Below, piece by piece: positions 1 to 13,484 of a stretch of DNA of 64,000 nucleotides. The position numbers and the translations under genes were made by a program. The notes below the pieces were generated by a model. The model made no database searches and was not told the origin of the DNA. It was given only the letters and a program-made list of their open reading frames with translations. The DNA comes from Hymenoscyphus infarciens (taxonomy: Eukaryota; Ascomycota; Leotiomycetes; Helotiales; Helotiaceae): positions 1 through 64,000 of the forward strand of contig LLCB01000059.1 of the NCBI GenBank assembly GCA_001414345.1. Reading direction: 5' to 3'. Position 1 is the stretch's first letter. Every line of letters begins with the position of its first letter.

Positions 1-1700
1 TATCTAAAAGCTAATTTCTTATACTAATTTATTAGTAAAGCTAATAAATTAAGCTTAGAAATAAGATATATATCTAAAAGTTAATTTCTTATACTAATTT
101 ACTAGTAGAGCTAATAAATTAAGCTTAGAAATAAGAGTAGTGTCTAAAAGCTAATTTCTAATACTAATTTATTAGTAGAGGTAATAAATTAAGCTTAGAA
201 ATAAGATAAGTATCTAAAAGGTAATTTCTTATACTAATTTATTAGTAGAGCTAATAAATTAAGCTTATATATAAGATAAGTATCTAAAAGTTAATTTCTA
301 ATACTAATTTATTAGTAGAGCTAATAAATTAAGCTTAGAAATAAGATATATATTTAAAAGTAAATTTATTATACTAATTTACTAGTAGAGCTAATAAATT
401 AAGCTTAGAAATAAGATATATATCTAAAAGTAAATTTCTTATACTAATTTATTAGTAGAGCTAATAAATTAAGCTTAGAAAAAAGATTAGTATATAAAAG
501 CTAATTTATTATACTAATTTATTAGTAGAGCTAATAAATTAAGCTTAGAAATAAGATAAGTCTATAAAAGTTAATGTCTAATAATAATTTAGGAGTAGAG
601 CTAATAAATTAAGCTTAGAAATATGAGTAGTGTCTAAAAGCTAATTTCTAATACTAATTTATTAGTAGAGCTAATAAATTAAGCTTAGAAAAAAGATTAG
701 TATATAAAAGCTAATTTATTATACTAATTTATTAGTAGAGCTAATAAATTAAGCTTAGAAATAAGAGTAGTATCTAAAAGCTAATTTCTAATACTAATTT
801 ATTAGTAGAGCTAATAAATTAAGCTTAGAAATAAGAGTAGTATATAAAAGCTAATTTCTAATACTAGTTTATTAGTAGAGCTAATAAATTAAGCTTAGAA
901 ATAAGAGTAGTATATAAAAGCTAATTTCTAATACTAATTTATTAGTAGAGCTAATAAATTAAGCTTAGAAATAAGATAAGTATCTAAAAGTTAATTTCTA
1001 ATACTAATTTATTAGTAGAGCTAATAAATTAAGCTTAGAAATAAGAGTAATATATAAAAGCTAATTTCTAATACTAATTTATTAGTAGAGCTAATAAGTT
1101 AAGCTTAGAAATAAGAGTAGTATATAAAAGCTAATTTCTAATACTAATTTATTAGTAGAGCTAATAATTTAAGCTTAGAAATAAGAGTAGTATCTAAAAG
1201 TTAATTTCTAATACTAATTTATTAGTAGAGCTAATAATTTAAGCTTATATATAAAGTAGATATATAAAAGTTATATTATAATACTAATTTATTAGTAGAG
1301 CTAATAAATTAAGAATAGAAATAAGAGTAAATTAAGCTTAGAAATAAGAGTAGTATATAAAAGCTAATTTCTTATACTAATTTATTAGTAGAGCTAATAA
1401 ATTAAGCTTAGAAAGAAGATAAGAATCTAAAACTTAATTTCTAATACTAACTTACTAGTAGAGCTAATAAATTAATCTTAGAAATAAGAGTAAATTAAGC
1501 TTAGAAATAAGACTAGTATATAAAAGGTAATTTCTAATACTAATTTACTAGTAGAGCTAATAAATTAAGCTTAGAAATAAGATAAGTATCTAAAAGTTAA
1601 TTTCTAATACTAATTTATTAGTAGAGCTAATAATTTAAGCTTTTATATAAAGTAGATATAAAAAGTTATATTATAATACTAATTTATTAGTAGAGCTAAT
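1..1700. repeat. 70-bp AT-rich hairpin satellite array
   Basis: About 24 head-to-tail units with a clear 70-bp period; the word TCTAAAAG recurs near 3, 73, 143, 213 and 283, and most units carry a HindIII site (AAGCTT). The array is cut by the window start, so its full length is unknown. Inside each unit an arm starting CTAATTTCTTATACTAATTT is followed by a 5-nt loop (TAGAG) and an arm ending AAGCTTAGAAATAAG. The two 25-nt arms match at about 20 of 25 positions as an inverted repeat. Units differ mostly by single substitutions, and two junctions (near 1325 and 1490) carry an extra 20-bp duplication. No coding potential. Confidence 0.95.
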
Positions 1701-2438
1701 AGAAATGTTATTACTATCTAATAGGTCTGCTTTAAAATAGTAAGACTACTAAGACAGTATATATTATAAAAGCTATTATAGACACGGTTTCTAGCTATTT
1801 AAGAGAGTGTCGCGCACGTATAACACCACCTTAAAAGAGGCTAGACAGGGGTAGATTTGGCATACCAGAGGTGAAATAGTAAGAGACGTGACGTGTGCGC
1901 CGAAGAGTAGAGGACTGAAGAATCGGAGACCTAAGTCTATCCGACTATCTTAGCTGATAATCCGCTTCTTACTCTCTAGGTAGAAGAAAACACGCCTATT
2001 CTCTAACCAAAAGAAGTAAAGTCGTGAAAATACAAGATTGTTTTCTATTGATTTCCAATTAAAGATTATATAAAGTATAAGGTAGTTCAAGTGAATAGTT
2101 ATTATTATACTTGAAAATTAAGAGAAGAAGGTTTAGATATAACGATTATTTTATAGATATATAGCTTTAACTACTCTCTAAGTCTTAAAAGAGCTAAGTT
2201 ATAACGTTATAACTAACTTTTATAAGAGCTCTCTAAGTCGTATAATATTATAACTTAGCTCTATGATTTATTAATACGTTTATACGCGATTTATTAATAT
2301 AAATATATATTTTAGCTTTTTAGAATTTTATCTACTAACTACTAAAAGTAAAGTACTTTTAGACTATTATATAACTAGCGGTGGCTTTTATATCTAGCTA
2401 AGTCACTTATATAATATTCTCTAAGCTTAGATAGTTCT
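1701..2438. other. AT-rich degraded spacer, no gene
   Basis: Mostly TA-rich sequence. A short less AT-rich island lies at about 1800-1990 (GTGTCGCGCACG and similar). It is the left flank of the element that begins at 2439 and ends with that element's target-site copy GTTCT (2434-2438). No open frame or recognisable domain; it is probably an older RIP-mutated repeat. Confidence 0.6.
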
Positions 2439-2697
2439 TATAACAGTATACTATTATCCTAGATAGCTAAGAGTATCTGTTATATATAAGGTTTCAGCAG
2501 TTATTATCTTATATTATCTATTTTAGAAAGGTTACGTAGATTCGGGCTTTTATATTAGCCGACGTATAACGTTAGTTAGTTTCGTACCTCTTATATATTA
2601 GTATTATTTAGAGCTATCTTCGCTTTTTACCTTTAGTTTTCGTGTTAATAACTACGAATAGACTACTTTTCTACTCTACTCCTGCCTTATTATTATA
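2439..2697 (+). repeat. Element A left LTR (259 bp)
   Basis: Direct repeat of 4396-4654 at the same length; differences are mostly transitions. It is preceded by the target-site copy GTTCT. Confidence 0.85.
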
Positions 2698-4395
2698 TTA
2701 AACTAAAGGTTACTCTTCTTATTAGGCTTCTTAACCTTACTTCTATTCTAGCCTCTCTACCGCCAACTCTATAAACTCCTTTAAAAACAGCTTCTTAGAC
2801 TTCTTACTAGCGACCTCTGAATTAATACTAAGCTTAAGACCCTCTTCTAGCTTTAGATCCCCTCCTTCTAGCATCTGACTCTTCTCTAGTATCTTCGGAT
2901 CCTCTCTCTTTCTAGCGTCTACGGACCCTCTTCTGATTATACCCCCCCCTCCCTCTCTAAAATCGACATCTTTGAAATATTAGACCTAGTTCTACTACGA
3001 GGCGTTAAACGACCTTCTAGGGCTACCCCCCTTTTCGAAAGACCTTTTGAACTCTCTCTTGCTTTTAAGCTTGAATTTATACCTCTTTTAGCTATAGATA
3101 GCTGCCTCTAATACCTTTCTACTACTTCTCTCGAATCAGATATAAATCAGATACGAATTAGTTGAAATACGCTTTCTATTAGAATAAAACTTAGAAGTAA
3201 GCTCTTAGCTAAGTTATCGCTATCTTTAATAATACCGACCGAATATAATCCGACTCTACTCTAAACTTTTCCTTGAATATCTACTAGCGAATATTTAAAA
3301 GACTACGGTTATAAACCGAGTCTCTGCTAGTATAAAGGTTAAAAGAGATAGAAGTGGAATTAGAATAAGATTATGCTAAAGAAACTTTTACTAACTTTAA
3401 AAGGTTACTTTTCGAGTACGGCTATACTTAGAGAGATACTAGAATTAGAACGCTTCTTTTATATATAGGATATATCTTAGCTCGTCTAAATCCCTTATAA
3501 TATAATAGCGACTCTTCTTTAAAATCGAAAGATAATTAAGTCCTTAAGTACCTCTAAAGGGAACAAGGTAATATAGTAACTTTTAGTAATAACTTCGCTT
3601 TTAACTAGCTAAAACTACCTCTTCTCTTATTATCCTAGACTTTAGACAATAGTTTTAACTTTAATAACTTCGGCAATAACTCTTTTAACTAGCTAAACCC
3701 TTACTAACTCTAGTAAGGAGTCTTCCTTATATTCTTTCTCTCTTTCTTACTTTCTTTTCACTTCTAGCTAAGCTAGAAGTTCTTTTTTCATTTAAACTTT
3801 TCGAAATCAGATATAAATTAGTATACTCTCGAAAGGATAGTAACCTCTTAGCTAAGCTATTACTATCTACAACATTATCGACTTTTCAGTTCTAACTTTA
3901 CTCTAAACTTTTTTAAAACGTATACTCTTTTTTTATTCGAATTCAAATCTAATACGAATTAGTACGTTCTCGAAGTAAGCTCTTAACTAAGTTATCACTA
4001 CCTCTTAACTAAACGACTTCTAACTCTACGCTAAATTCGACTTTGACTCTATTTTAAATTTTTAAACTTTTTAAACTTTTTAAACTTTAAACTTTAAACT
4101 TTTTCTAACCTCCTAGACAGATTAGACTACTTTCTTTTAGTAAACGCTTACTTTGATATTAAAGGATTAGAAACGAAGTCTCTCTTTTATAAGTATCTAC
4201 GAATTAGTTCAGTTATAATTCAGACCTAAAATTAATATCTTAATATCTCGTCTCGCTTATAACAAAGTTTAATATCTTTGAACTAATAAAACCAATAAAT
4301 ATAATAAATGTTATAACACTTATACTATTCTAATTCGACTCTGAATAATAAGAGATAGATAGACTCGAGGACGAGTCTTTTTTAAGAAAGAGGGA

Positions 4396-4654
4396 TATAA
4401 CAGTATACTATTATCCTAGATAGCTAGAAGTATCTACTATATATAAGGTTTCAGTAGTTATTATCTTATATTATCTATTTTAAGAAGGTTATATAGGTTT
4501 AGGCTTTTATATTAGCTAACGTATAACGTTAGTCGGTTTCGTATCTCTTATATATTAGTATCGTTTAGAGCTATCTTCGCTCTTTATCTTTAGTTTTCGT
4601 ATTAATAACTACAAATAGACTACTTTTCTACTCTACTTCTGCCTTGTTATTACA
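4396..4654 (+). repeat. Element A right LTR (259 bp)
   Basis: Partner of 2439-2697. It is preceded by a purine-rich tract and followed directly by GTTCT (4655-4659). It ends in CA, while the left copy ends in TA. Confidence 0.85.
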
Positions 4655-5020
4655 GTTCTCTTTTTAAGATTTTATATATTATATTACTTAATATACTATA
4701 TATTCTTTATAAATAGTAGTAGTACTATAACTAGCTAAAGGAATTAAAGTCTAAAGTACTCGCTATTCTATTAATACTAGTATTATTTAGCTAAAAACTA
4801 ATAGCTATATTATTTTAAACTTTTAAACTTAACTATATTTAATCTTTTAAATAACTATTAAGTAATTAAAGATATTTAACTTAGCTTCTTATATATCTCA
4901 CTTAATCCTCTTTTAGAAATTATTCGTTCTCTAATCTCGCTAAATATAGATTCTCTTATTATAGTTATCTTCTTCTCTTAGCTTTTCTAATTATAATATA
5001 AAAAGAAGACTAGCTAGTAT
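4655..5020. other. AT-rich spacer between elements A and B
   Basis: RIP-like AT-rich sequence with no frame or motif that I recognise. It starts with the right target-site copy of element A (GTTCT) and ends with the left target-site copy of element B (AGTAT, 5016-5020). Confidence 0.6.
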
Positions 5021-5456
5021 TATAATAGCACGCTATTCTAGATTATTATATAATAGCACTATTCTGAATTATTAGTATTCGTGAAACTGCTAATACCTCT
5101 AAGTACTACTAATACCTCTAATACCTCTAGGCCGAGATTACGAATAACTAATACTTATATAAGCGAAGTACTAAAGGTATTAATATCTAATATTTATATA
5201 TAGAAGAGATTAAGGTTTAGATGTTATATATTTAGCTTTTATTATTTAGTATTAGCTATATTAGATAAAGCTTAGTTATTATTATTATTAGAACTTAGTA
5301 GCTTCTAACCTCTTATATATAGACGTTTATATTTAGTATAGAAGAGAGATAGTTATTATTTTCTTTTATATTAGTACTTAGTATCTATATACGTTATTCT
5401 ACTAAATATACTCCTATATACCTCTTCTATAGTTATATATATTTCGTACTATTATA
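5021..5456 (+). repeat. Element B left LTR (436 bp)
   Basis: Starts TATAATAGCACG and ends CGTACTATTATA, the RIP-altered form of a TG...CA pair. It is preceded by AGTAT. Its 3' third is closely shared with the LTRs of elements C and D. Confidence 0.88.
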
Positions 5457-6589
5457 TAAAAATAATAACTCTTCTTTACTAGTAATAGCTTTAATAATAT
5501 CTCTTTTAAGCTTATTATTACTCTTTATTTCAAAGTCGATTTAGCCTAGATTTAGAATATTATAATAGTATTCTTATATAGCTAGGTAATTAGAGACTAC
5601 CTAAATAGCTAGTAATACTAGGGTTTAGTATCTATATAGATAGCTAGTAAAAATCGTATTATAAATACGTTAAGAGATTAGAATATACTAAGTATTTCTA
5701 AGAATTCTAATAGCTCTCTAAGTATAAGAACTACTATACTCGATTTAGATAGTTAATATATTAAAGTTATCTAAAAGACTCTTAAATTAACCTTTTTATT
5801 CTCTCTCTCTCTAAATTAATATTTAATATATTAGAATCTAGAGTAACTCTAGGTCTCTTCTAAACTCCGCTTTTAAGCGTAGAGAATCTCTTTAGAGAAT
5901 AAAGTTAAGCCTTTATAAAAAGGTTCTTAACTCGGTATTATACCTCTAAGAATACTAAGAAGCCTAAGAATAATAAAGGCAAAAGCCTAGTACTTAGAAG
6001 CTAGAGAGATTAATAAGACTTCTCTAATATAAACGAGATATAGAGTATAATCTAAGCTATAAAGGCTAAGAATTAAGAAAAAGAAGAGAGAATTTTAAAG
6101 TAAGATAACTAAATCGCCTAATTATTAGACTTAGTATAGTAAATTAGTTAATAACTACTAAATAATAACTAAAGTCTAAGTCTTCTCTAACTAATATAAA
6201 TACCTTCTTCTATCTCTTTAAACTATTATTAAATATAAAACTCTACTTTTAAAATTCCTTTCTTATAATAACCTACTTTATGCCTATAATCTAAAAGTAC
6301 CTTAAAAGCTCTTTAACTTATTAAAAGTAAGATTATAGAGAAAATTAAACTTTTAAATAATAGTACTTTATTTATATATAAGTAATAGAGAATATTAATA
6401 TATAATTAACTCTATATAAACACCGACTATTATTAGACGCTTTTAACTTATAAAGCTCTTATTTAAGAGAGAATAATAAAACTTATCTAGAACTACTTAG
6501 AGCTTTAATATAAGTCTAATATAAGTAAGATAATATTTAAAGATTATAAAGAAATAATTAAACTTCTTAATACTTACTATCTAACTAGT

Positions 6590-7132
6590 TATAAGAAGGA
6601 AGATACTTAGAACGCCTTTTAGTCTCTTTAAATAGAATAGAAGAGTTATATAAGAGAAAGTTTTATAGAATTTAAAAGTTACTTTTTAAGTATAGTAATA
6701 CTTAGAGAGGTATTAGAATAAGATAAATTCTATTATATATAAGAGAAGCTTATACCTTAGCTTAGAAACTAATTAGTTAATAGTAAGAGATACTAGAATA
6801 CTAATTTTAATAAGATAGTAAGAGACCTTTTATTTATAAATAAGAAATAGTACTAAAATACTAAGTTATATATAACTAGTATAATAAGTATAGAAAAACT
6901 AGTAGTAATAAGCTCTTTATATTAAAAGCCTAATACTAACTAATCCTTATCTAGTTTAGCTATAAAACCCTTACTACTCTTATATAGACTTTATTCTATT
7001 TTTTAAAAGACTTCTTAAACTTTTAAGCTCTTTTCTATTAATAAAAGATTAAAGACTTTATTTATAGACTAATTCTCTACTAATATAAAGTATTTTAATT
7101 ATAAGAAACCTAGATATATTAAGCTTAACTAT
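6590..7132 (+). pseudogene. Element B gag remnant with zinc knuckle
   Basis: At 6661 the + strand reads FIEFKSYFLSIVILREV, followed by a stop. The same stretch appears in element C as FTKFKSRFLSIAILREV (around 52040) and in element E on the minus strand, which identifies a family gag. At 7091-7132 the reading YFNYKKPRYIKLNY has the spacing of a CX2CX4HX4C knuckle with each Cys read as Tyr (TGT to TAT) and the His also as Tyr, as RIP would produce. The two parts lie in different frames, so indels or frameshifts are present. Non-functional. Confidence 0.8.
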
Positions 7133-7368
7133 TTTAATCTACTTAGTATTAATAAAATAGATAATTAACCTAAGAAAGAATAAGAAACTAAAGAGTACTC
7201 TAACTCTAACCTAAGTTAGAAGGAAAGTAAAGAGGCCTAGGTAAAAATACCTTTCTAAGTCTATATAAATATAATCTAGTTAAACTTAACCTTTCTAAGC
7301 TTATAAAAGGAAAACAGTTTCTTATAAATACTACTCTTAGTATATAAAGATATAGTATTAAAATATAA

Positions 7369-7429
7369 GCTTTAGTAGATAGAGGAGTAAATAGATACCT
7401 ATTTTTAAATTAACTTCTAGTTTTATAAT
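7369..7429 (+). pseudogene. Element B aspartic protease remnant, cut by insertion
   Basis: Reads ALVDRGVN at 7369-7392, the position and shape of the retroviral-type protease active site (A-L-x-D-S/T-G-A). The frame is broken 38 bp later by the nested element at 7430; the outer element resumes at 13661. Confidence 0.6.
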
Positions 7430-7600
7430 TATTAGTATAACTTTATAGTTATAAAAGCGATGTAAAAAGAGTTGTATTATCGTTTGTATATACCGAGTAA
7501 AGCTAGCTACGATAACTACTTAAGTAGCCTCTAAGCGAGTATACGTGTACCTACGTATACTAATCCGAATTGCTATTTACCCCTTGAATATATACTAATA
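7430..7600 (-). repeat. Element N left LTR (171 bp)
   Basis: Aligns end to end with 13485-13655 without gaps. The differences I count (about 12) are all C/T or G/A transitions. Confidence 0.9.
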
Positions 7601-10600
7601 CTAGCACTTCTTTAAAATAACAGAAGTTACTTAAAACTATTAAAAATTATATATTTAATCTAACTAATTAGAGCTCTCTATTCCTTATCCTTGACTAATA
7701 AGGAGGCTCTATTTTAGTCTCTTATTTCGTTCTACCTATTCTATAAGGTTGATGTCTAGCTTATTAGTATCGATTAACTTTTGTAAGGTATTATAGTAAC
7801 CCTTTTTAGTTATAGTATTTATAGGATTACTCTTACTATTAATCTATTTAATCTTATTAATCTCTCTTAATTTATATACTTCTTATAGATATATAACGTT
7901 AATTATTAGTCGCTTCTCCTTAGTTATACCTAATTTAGCTATATATTTATAAATAAACTTTAAATTAGTATATACTATAAGTAGTACCTTAAATCCTAAG
8001 ATGCTTTTAAAAGTCGATTTTATTGAAGCTACGGTGTTAAATCTAGAGCTTATTATATATAATTCTAATGTTAAAATACTATAGGTAACTCTCTTATATT
8101 TGGTAGAAGACTAATATAAGATGTTAGTATTATTGTCTTTATCTATAAAAGTAATAATATAACTGATTTGTAATAATAAGTCTTTATTATTAGTGAATAA
8201 TCTGTTAGTAAAAGCGTATAACTTTAGAGAAGATTTATCTAATTTAACGAATTTAAGTCTTCTTGAGAGATTGTTAATTTACTATTAAATTCGCTTATTA
8301 AGAAGTAAAATATCGTTATCTTAAGGATCAATAGTTTAGGCAGTATATAATAAGTTAAAAGCAGCCTTAGGCTAGGATACTATAGCTAAGTATACCTCTC
8401 TAATATATTATATAATATATTAATCTTTAGTATCTACTATATATAATGTCTCTTTTATATTAGATATTTTAAATAGAGCCTTTTATACTAAATCTAAGTA
8501 TTTTATGTAATTCTAAGTAAGAGATATAAAGCTGTTATAATACTTAGTAATTAGCTCTCTATTAAATTTAATTAGATAGTTAATAGTAAGCTCTTCTCTC
8601 TTCTTAAATATAAATCTAGCTTTATTAATAGTAAGCTCTTCTTTATTAGTAAAAGCGTTATTAGCGAGTATGAGAGTATTATTAGTTTAAAGGCCTACTA
8701 TACTAAAAGAGATATCTAACTTTACTTACTTGTTATACTAGTATAACTTAGTATATAAAAGACAAGGGTTAAAAGTTAACTATTCTATTATAAGCCTTAT
8801 AATATAGTATTTATAGTATATTATAAACTAGTAATTACTAGCTTCTAGAATACTATATAATAGTCTAATTACTTTAAAGAATATATCTTCTTATTAGAGA
8901 TAATCTTTAAAAGAGTATATAAAGAATTTCTAATTTAAGTTAGTTAATAATTATATATATACTTAAGTAATATCTTAAATAAATACTTATAAGCTTAGAA
9001 GTATTATAATAAGTATAAGGATTATTCTTTAGCTTACTCTCTAAATAGTAAGCGCCTAAGTAAGTATTAGTAACTTTTTAGTATTATTATATACTTAGAT
9101 AACTAATCTTAACTTTGTAAAAGTAAGTACTATACTCTTAAATTTAATATTATCTATAAAGCGTAATCTAAATATTCTAGTATTAGAAGGTAACTCTTTC
9201 TAGATAATAATCTTAAAAACACCTTAATTAGTTAATCTATTAATCTCTTTTTATTACGATTTAACATATACTATACTATTATTAGCTATAAATACTTTAA
9301 TATTATAAGGTTTACTTAAATTAGTGAGAAAAGTTCTAATATCTTTAAAAGTAATATAGTTAAAATTATTTATAAAAGTATTTAATTATTAGAATAATAC
9401 TTTAAAAGACTTATTTAGAAGCCTTAGATACTTTTAGAGCCGTCTACGTTCGCGCTTCTAGAGAGGTTCTAGTAAGAGTTTTAGAATATTAGTATCTTAA
9501 TAAATCTCTAAGTAACGAAGTTAATATTAGAGAGAGAGTTGTCGTTTAATATCTTACCTACTCTATGCTTTAAAAGCTCTCTCTTTTTTATAAGATTATA
9601 GTATTAGATTATTTGACAGTATTATACTAGAAACTTCCTTAGTCGCTAGTACTATTCTAGAAGTTTCTAAAGTTTTAATAAAGTATAACTTTATAACTAT
9701 AGATTAAAACTTTATAGAGCTACTTAGTAGTACTACGATATAGTTCTTATTTTTAATTCCTTAAAAGATAAAGGGTTCTATCTAAGACTTTATATACTCC
9801 CTTTATACTAAAACGTCTAAATTTAAGAGTAAGTCCTTAACTTAGTTAATTAGTCTATTTCATATATTAAGAGCTTCTTTAACTTAATAGAATATAATCT
9901 ACTTTTATACCTCTTAAGTAGCCTTCTTATAGGTCTCTAACCTCACGGAAATCGGTTATAAAGGTATATTATTTACAGTTATTTAAGTATATACCTTATA
10001 TACTAATAGAGTAGAGACTAGACTATTTAAGCCTATTATATCGTTGATTACTTTAAAGGCTATTTAAAGTGCTAAACTTTATAAGAGATAAGGCTCTTAT
10101 TTATATATAATATTATATATCTATTGAATCGGTCTATAGTATTATTCTACTATACTAATTAAATTATATACCTTAACTAGTATAGTTTTTACTATAGTAC
10201 CTATTCTAGTAGTAGAGTATACGAAGTCCTTTCTAATAAAGTTTGTCCTAGTATTTATAATAATATAGTCGAGGGGTTTAAGATATATATTAATCTAATA
10301 TCTTTAAAAGACCTCTTATATAGTTATTACTTTTATATCTAGTAAAAAGTTACTTACTTAATACCTTATTACTTTGTTTATATAGTATAAGACTACCTAC
10401 TTATTAAGAAAGAAAGTATTAATTAAAATACTATAATTAAATTTAAAGTTATTATAAAAGGTGAACTTAAACTAGCCTAGTGAACTTCTATACCTTTAAT
10501 AGTATTTATAGAATTTAGTAAGATATTGAAGAATATTTTAGTTAATATAATACCTAGCTTTTTCTAGTATATATTATAATCTTAGTATTAATAGGTAGCT

Positions 10601-13484
10601 AAATTACTTATAAAGTCTTTAAATATTAATATCTATAAGAAAGGTTAAGTACTTCTATATAAAGTTATATATAGCTTTATCTTAGAGTAGAAAAGGGTGT
10701 TTAAATCGTTATATAATAGAGAACCTCTTAACTTCTATCTCTTTCTTATTTTCTTAGATAAGTATATTTTAAAGATTATTTAAAGTAATATTTAAGTTGT
10801 CTATATTATTAATATAAAAGATAAAAGAGGTATTAGATTATACTATGTAGAATTTAGCTTTTCTAATTAGTATATTAATTATTATCGAGTCTAAAGATAG
10901 AGTATATCTCTTACTAAACTAGATATTAAATTAACTCTTTATACCTTTATTAATCAGAATGCTTTTAATAAGTCTAATATATATAAGATATTATTTATAT
11001 TCTATACTTAACTTTTAAGCTACTCTAGTATCGATTATTATATTAAAGAAGTTCTCTTTTATATATCTTTTAGCTATTATTATAAATACTCCCTTTATAA
11101 ATTTATATATAACGTTAGAAGTGTTATTTAGGTTGTTTAGGTTTTATAAGATATATCTATTAATAGCGTATCTTTATACTAAACTTATTAAATTCGTAGT
11201 AAGTTATTTAGTATTTAAATTATTAATAAATCTTATAGAAGTAATATTATAATAGATAACTTCTTCGTCTAAACTAGTATCTAATAAGTAACTATCTTCT
11301 TTTAATAGAGTAATAGTATAAAGTGTCTTTAATATCTCTTTCTCTTAGATACTCTAAGTATATGCTATGTTTATATTATATACCTTTCTAGTATATCTGT
11401 CTTACTTACTTTTAAAGTGTTTAGAATTCTTATTAGTCTATTTAGTAAAGTAATGATCTTACTCTTTTTAACTATAATCCTAAGATAAATAGTCGTCTTT
11501 TCTATATATATAATATATTCTCTTCTTCTTATATTAATCTATATTACTAAATTTGTTTATACTACTATATTATCTACTCTTATAGAAGTGCTTTTTAGTT
11601 ATTATAGTTTCGTTTATAACTGTCTCTAGGTAGACTTTTATATAGGATTAGATTAAACTTTGTAAAAGAGTAATAGTATTAGAAATTAAAGAGTTTTGAG
11701 GTAAGGTTAATATTATAATAGTATAATCTAGAACCTTTTTATATACTAAAATTAGCTTATTTAAAAATTAACTATTAGTATAAAAGTCTATAGAGAGAGA
11801 AAATCTTAGTAAATTAAGTCTAGATAATATATTCTTAAAAGAGCTTAATATTAATACTCTAGATATTTATATTATCTTCTATAAATCGATATTATTCTAC
11901 TTAGATAATTAGCCTCTTTTATAAAGTTTATCTTTAAAGTATTATTATATAAATATAGATAAAACTTTAAAAGATTAATTAATGTTTTTATTAAAAAGTA
12001 TAGTATAAAAGTAATTTAAAGTATTATCTTTTAGTATAGTAGAGAAGGTAAGCGAGTAAATTACTAGTAATATTCTACTTTTCTTATATATATTCTTAAA
12101 TATTATAACTTTAATTATAAAGTTATCTTCTTTTTTACTATACTTTTAATTGTTCTTATATACTTTTATAAGAGTACTTAATATATAAGAGTAGTCTTAA
12201 CTCTTTTAAGAATTTTATAAAGTTAACTCTAGTTTAAAATATACTATATTTATTTATACTAGTAGTCTTTTACTAGGATTATTCTATTACTGATTATGTT
12301 TTAGATACTTAGAAGTATTATTGAAATCGTTACTACTAGTATCTTTACTAAATTAATAGAATATAAAGAAGAAGGTCTAGTTATCTTTTAGTAGACCTAA
12401 AAGTTAGATTAGAGGTTATACTAGATCGCTTAGGTCTTTTCTTTTAGGTAGTAGGATTAAAGTCGTCGAAGGTGTTAGTTATTATTATTATTATTATATA
12501 GTAGAAGATTGTTATATAGAGGAAGATTGTTATATAGTAGAAGCTTATAAAGCTTTGTCTCTAGCCTTTATCTTAGATTAGGTGTTTTAAGTAATATTTT
12601 CAGCTAGAGGTTATTATTATTAAGGTTATTATTACTATAGCTTTTATTGTCTTTTAGCGTGTTCTACTATATATTTATAACGGGATCTTAATTCTTTAGT
12701 ACTAGCTTCTACTAATACTATATCTTTTAAGTCTTTGTCTAGCTACTTAGTTTAGTTAACCTTAGTAGCGGTGTTATATAGTGCTTAAGATATAAGTATC
12801 TTATATCTATTTATCTTAACCTATATACCTCTTCTATAAAGTGTTTATTATAACTTAGTAGCGGTGGATCAGTGGATTTTAGTGAATTTATCTTAATCCT
12901 ATTCTTTAAAGTCTACTTAAAATTCGTCTTAAAGAAGAAGGTCTTCGTTCTCTCCTTTAGTATACTCCTCTTCTTATTCTACTATAAAAATTATCTCTTC
13001 TATTTATATTAACTTTAGCTTTAGTACTAGCTTTAGAGCTTGTTTTAGTACTAAAGTTAAAGCTTCTAAAGTCGTCGGAATCAGTGCTAGTATGTCTATT
13101 ATATTATAGATGTTATAGATATTATTATTACTTGAATTAAATTTAAATATTATTAAAAGTCTATTTATACTCTACTTAGTAAGTGAAAGAGAATTCGGGT
13201 TTTAGGTAAATAAGTATCTTAGAGAATATGAATTATCTTAGAGGATAATAGGAGGTTAAGAGAGTTATTAGAATAACGTTAGAAGGTTAGTATTAATAAT
13301 CAGTGCTTCCTATATTAAGAAGCGTTTATAGTATATTATCGAAGTTATTAAATAGTAGAAGGAGTTATAATTAGAGAAGAGGAGTCTACTAGTGATATCG
13401 AGTTTACTTTTATATAAGTATACCTGTAGTAGAAATATATAAAGTAACTAAGTATCTAATCTAATCTATATGTCTACTAATTAG

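Larger units (their letters stand above)
2439..4654 (+). mobile_element. Element A: non-autonomous LTR retrotransposon
   Basis: A 2216-bp element bounded by two 259-bp direct repeats (2439-2697 and 4396-4654) and flanked on both sides by GTTCT, an exact 5-bp target-site duplication. The LTR ends read TATAACAG...TTATTATA on the left and TATAACAG...TTATTACA on the right, consistent with an original TG...CA pair after G-to-A and C-to-T changes. A purine tract (AAGAAAGAGGGA) lies just before the right LTR, which gives + orientation. The internal 1.7 kb has a gag-like stretch near 3360-3480 related to those in elements B, C and D, followed by repeat modules shared with element C (3590-3990). I see no protease, reverse transcriptase or integrase. 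Confidence 0.85.

Noticed and set aside
1..1700. CRISPR-like array
   Set aside because: Units are contiguous 70-bp tandem copies with no unique spacers, in a eukaryotic genome; it is a satellite.
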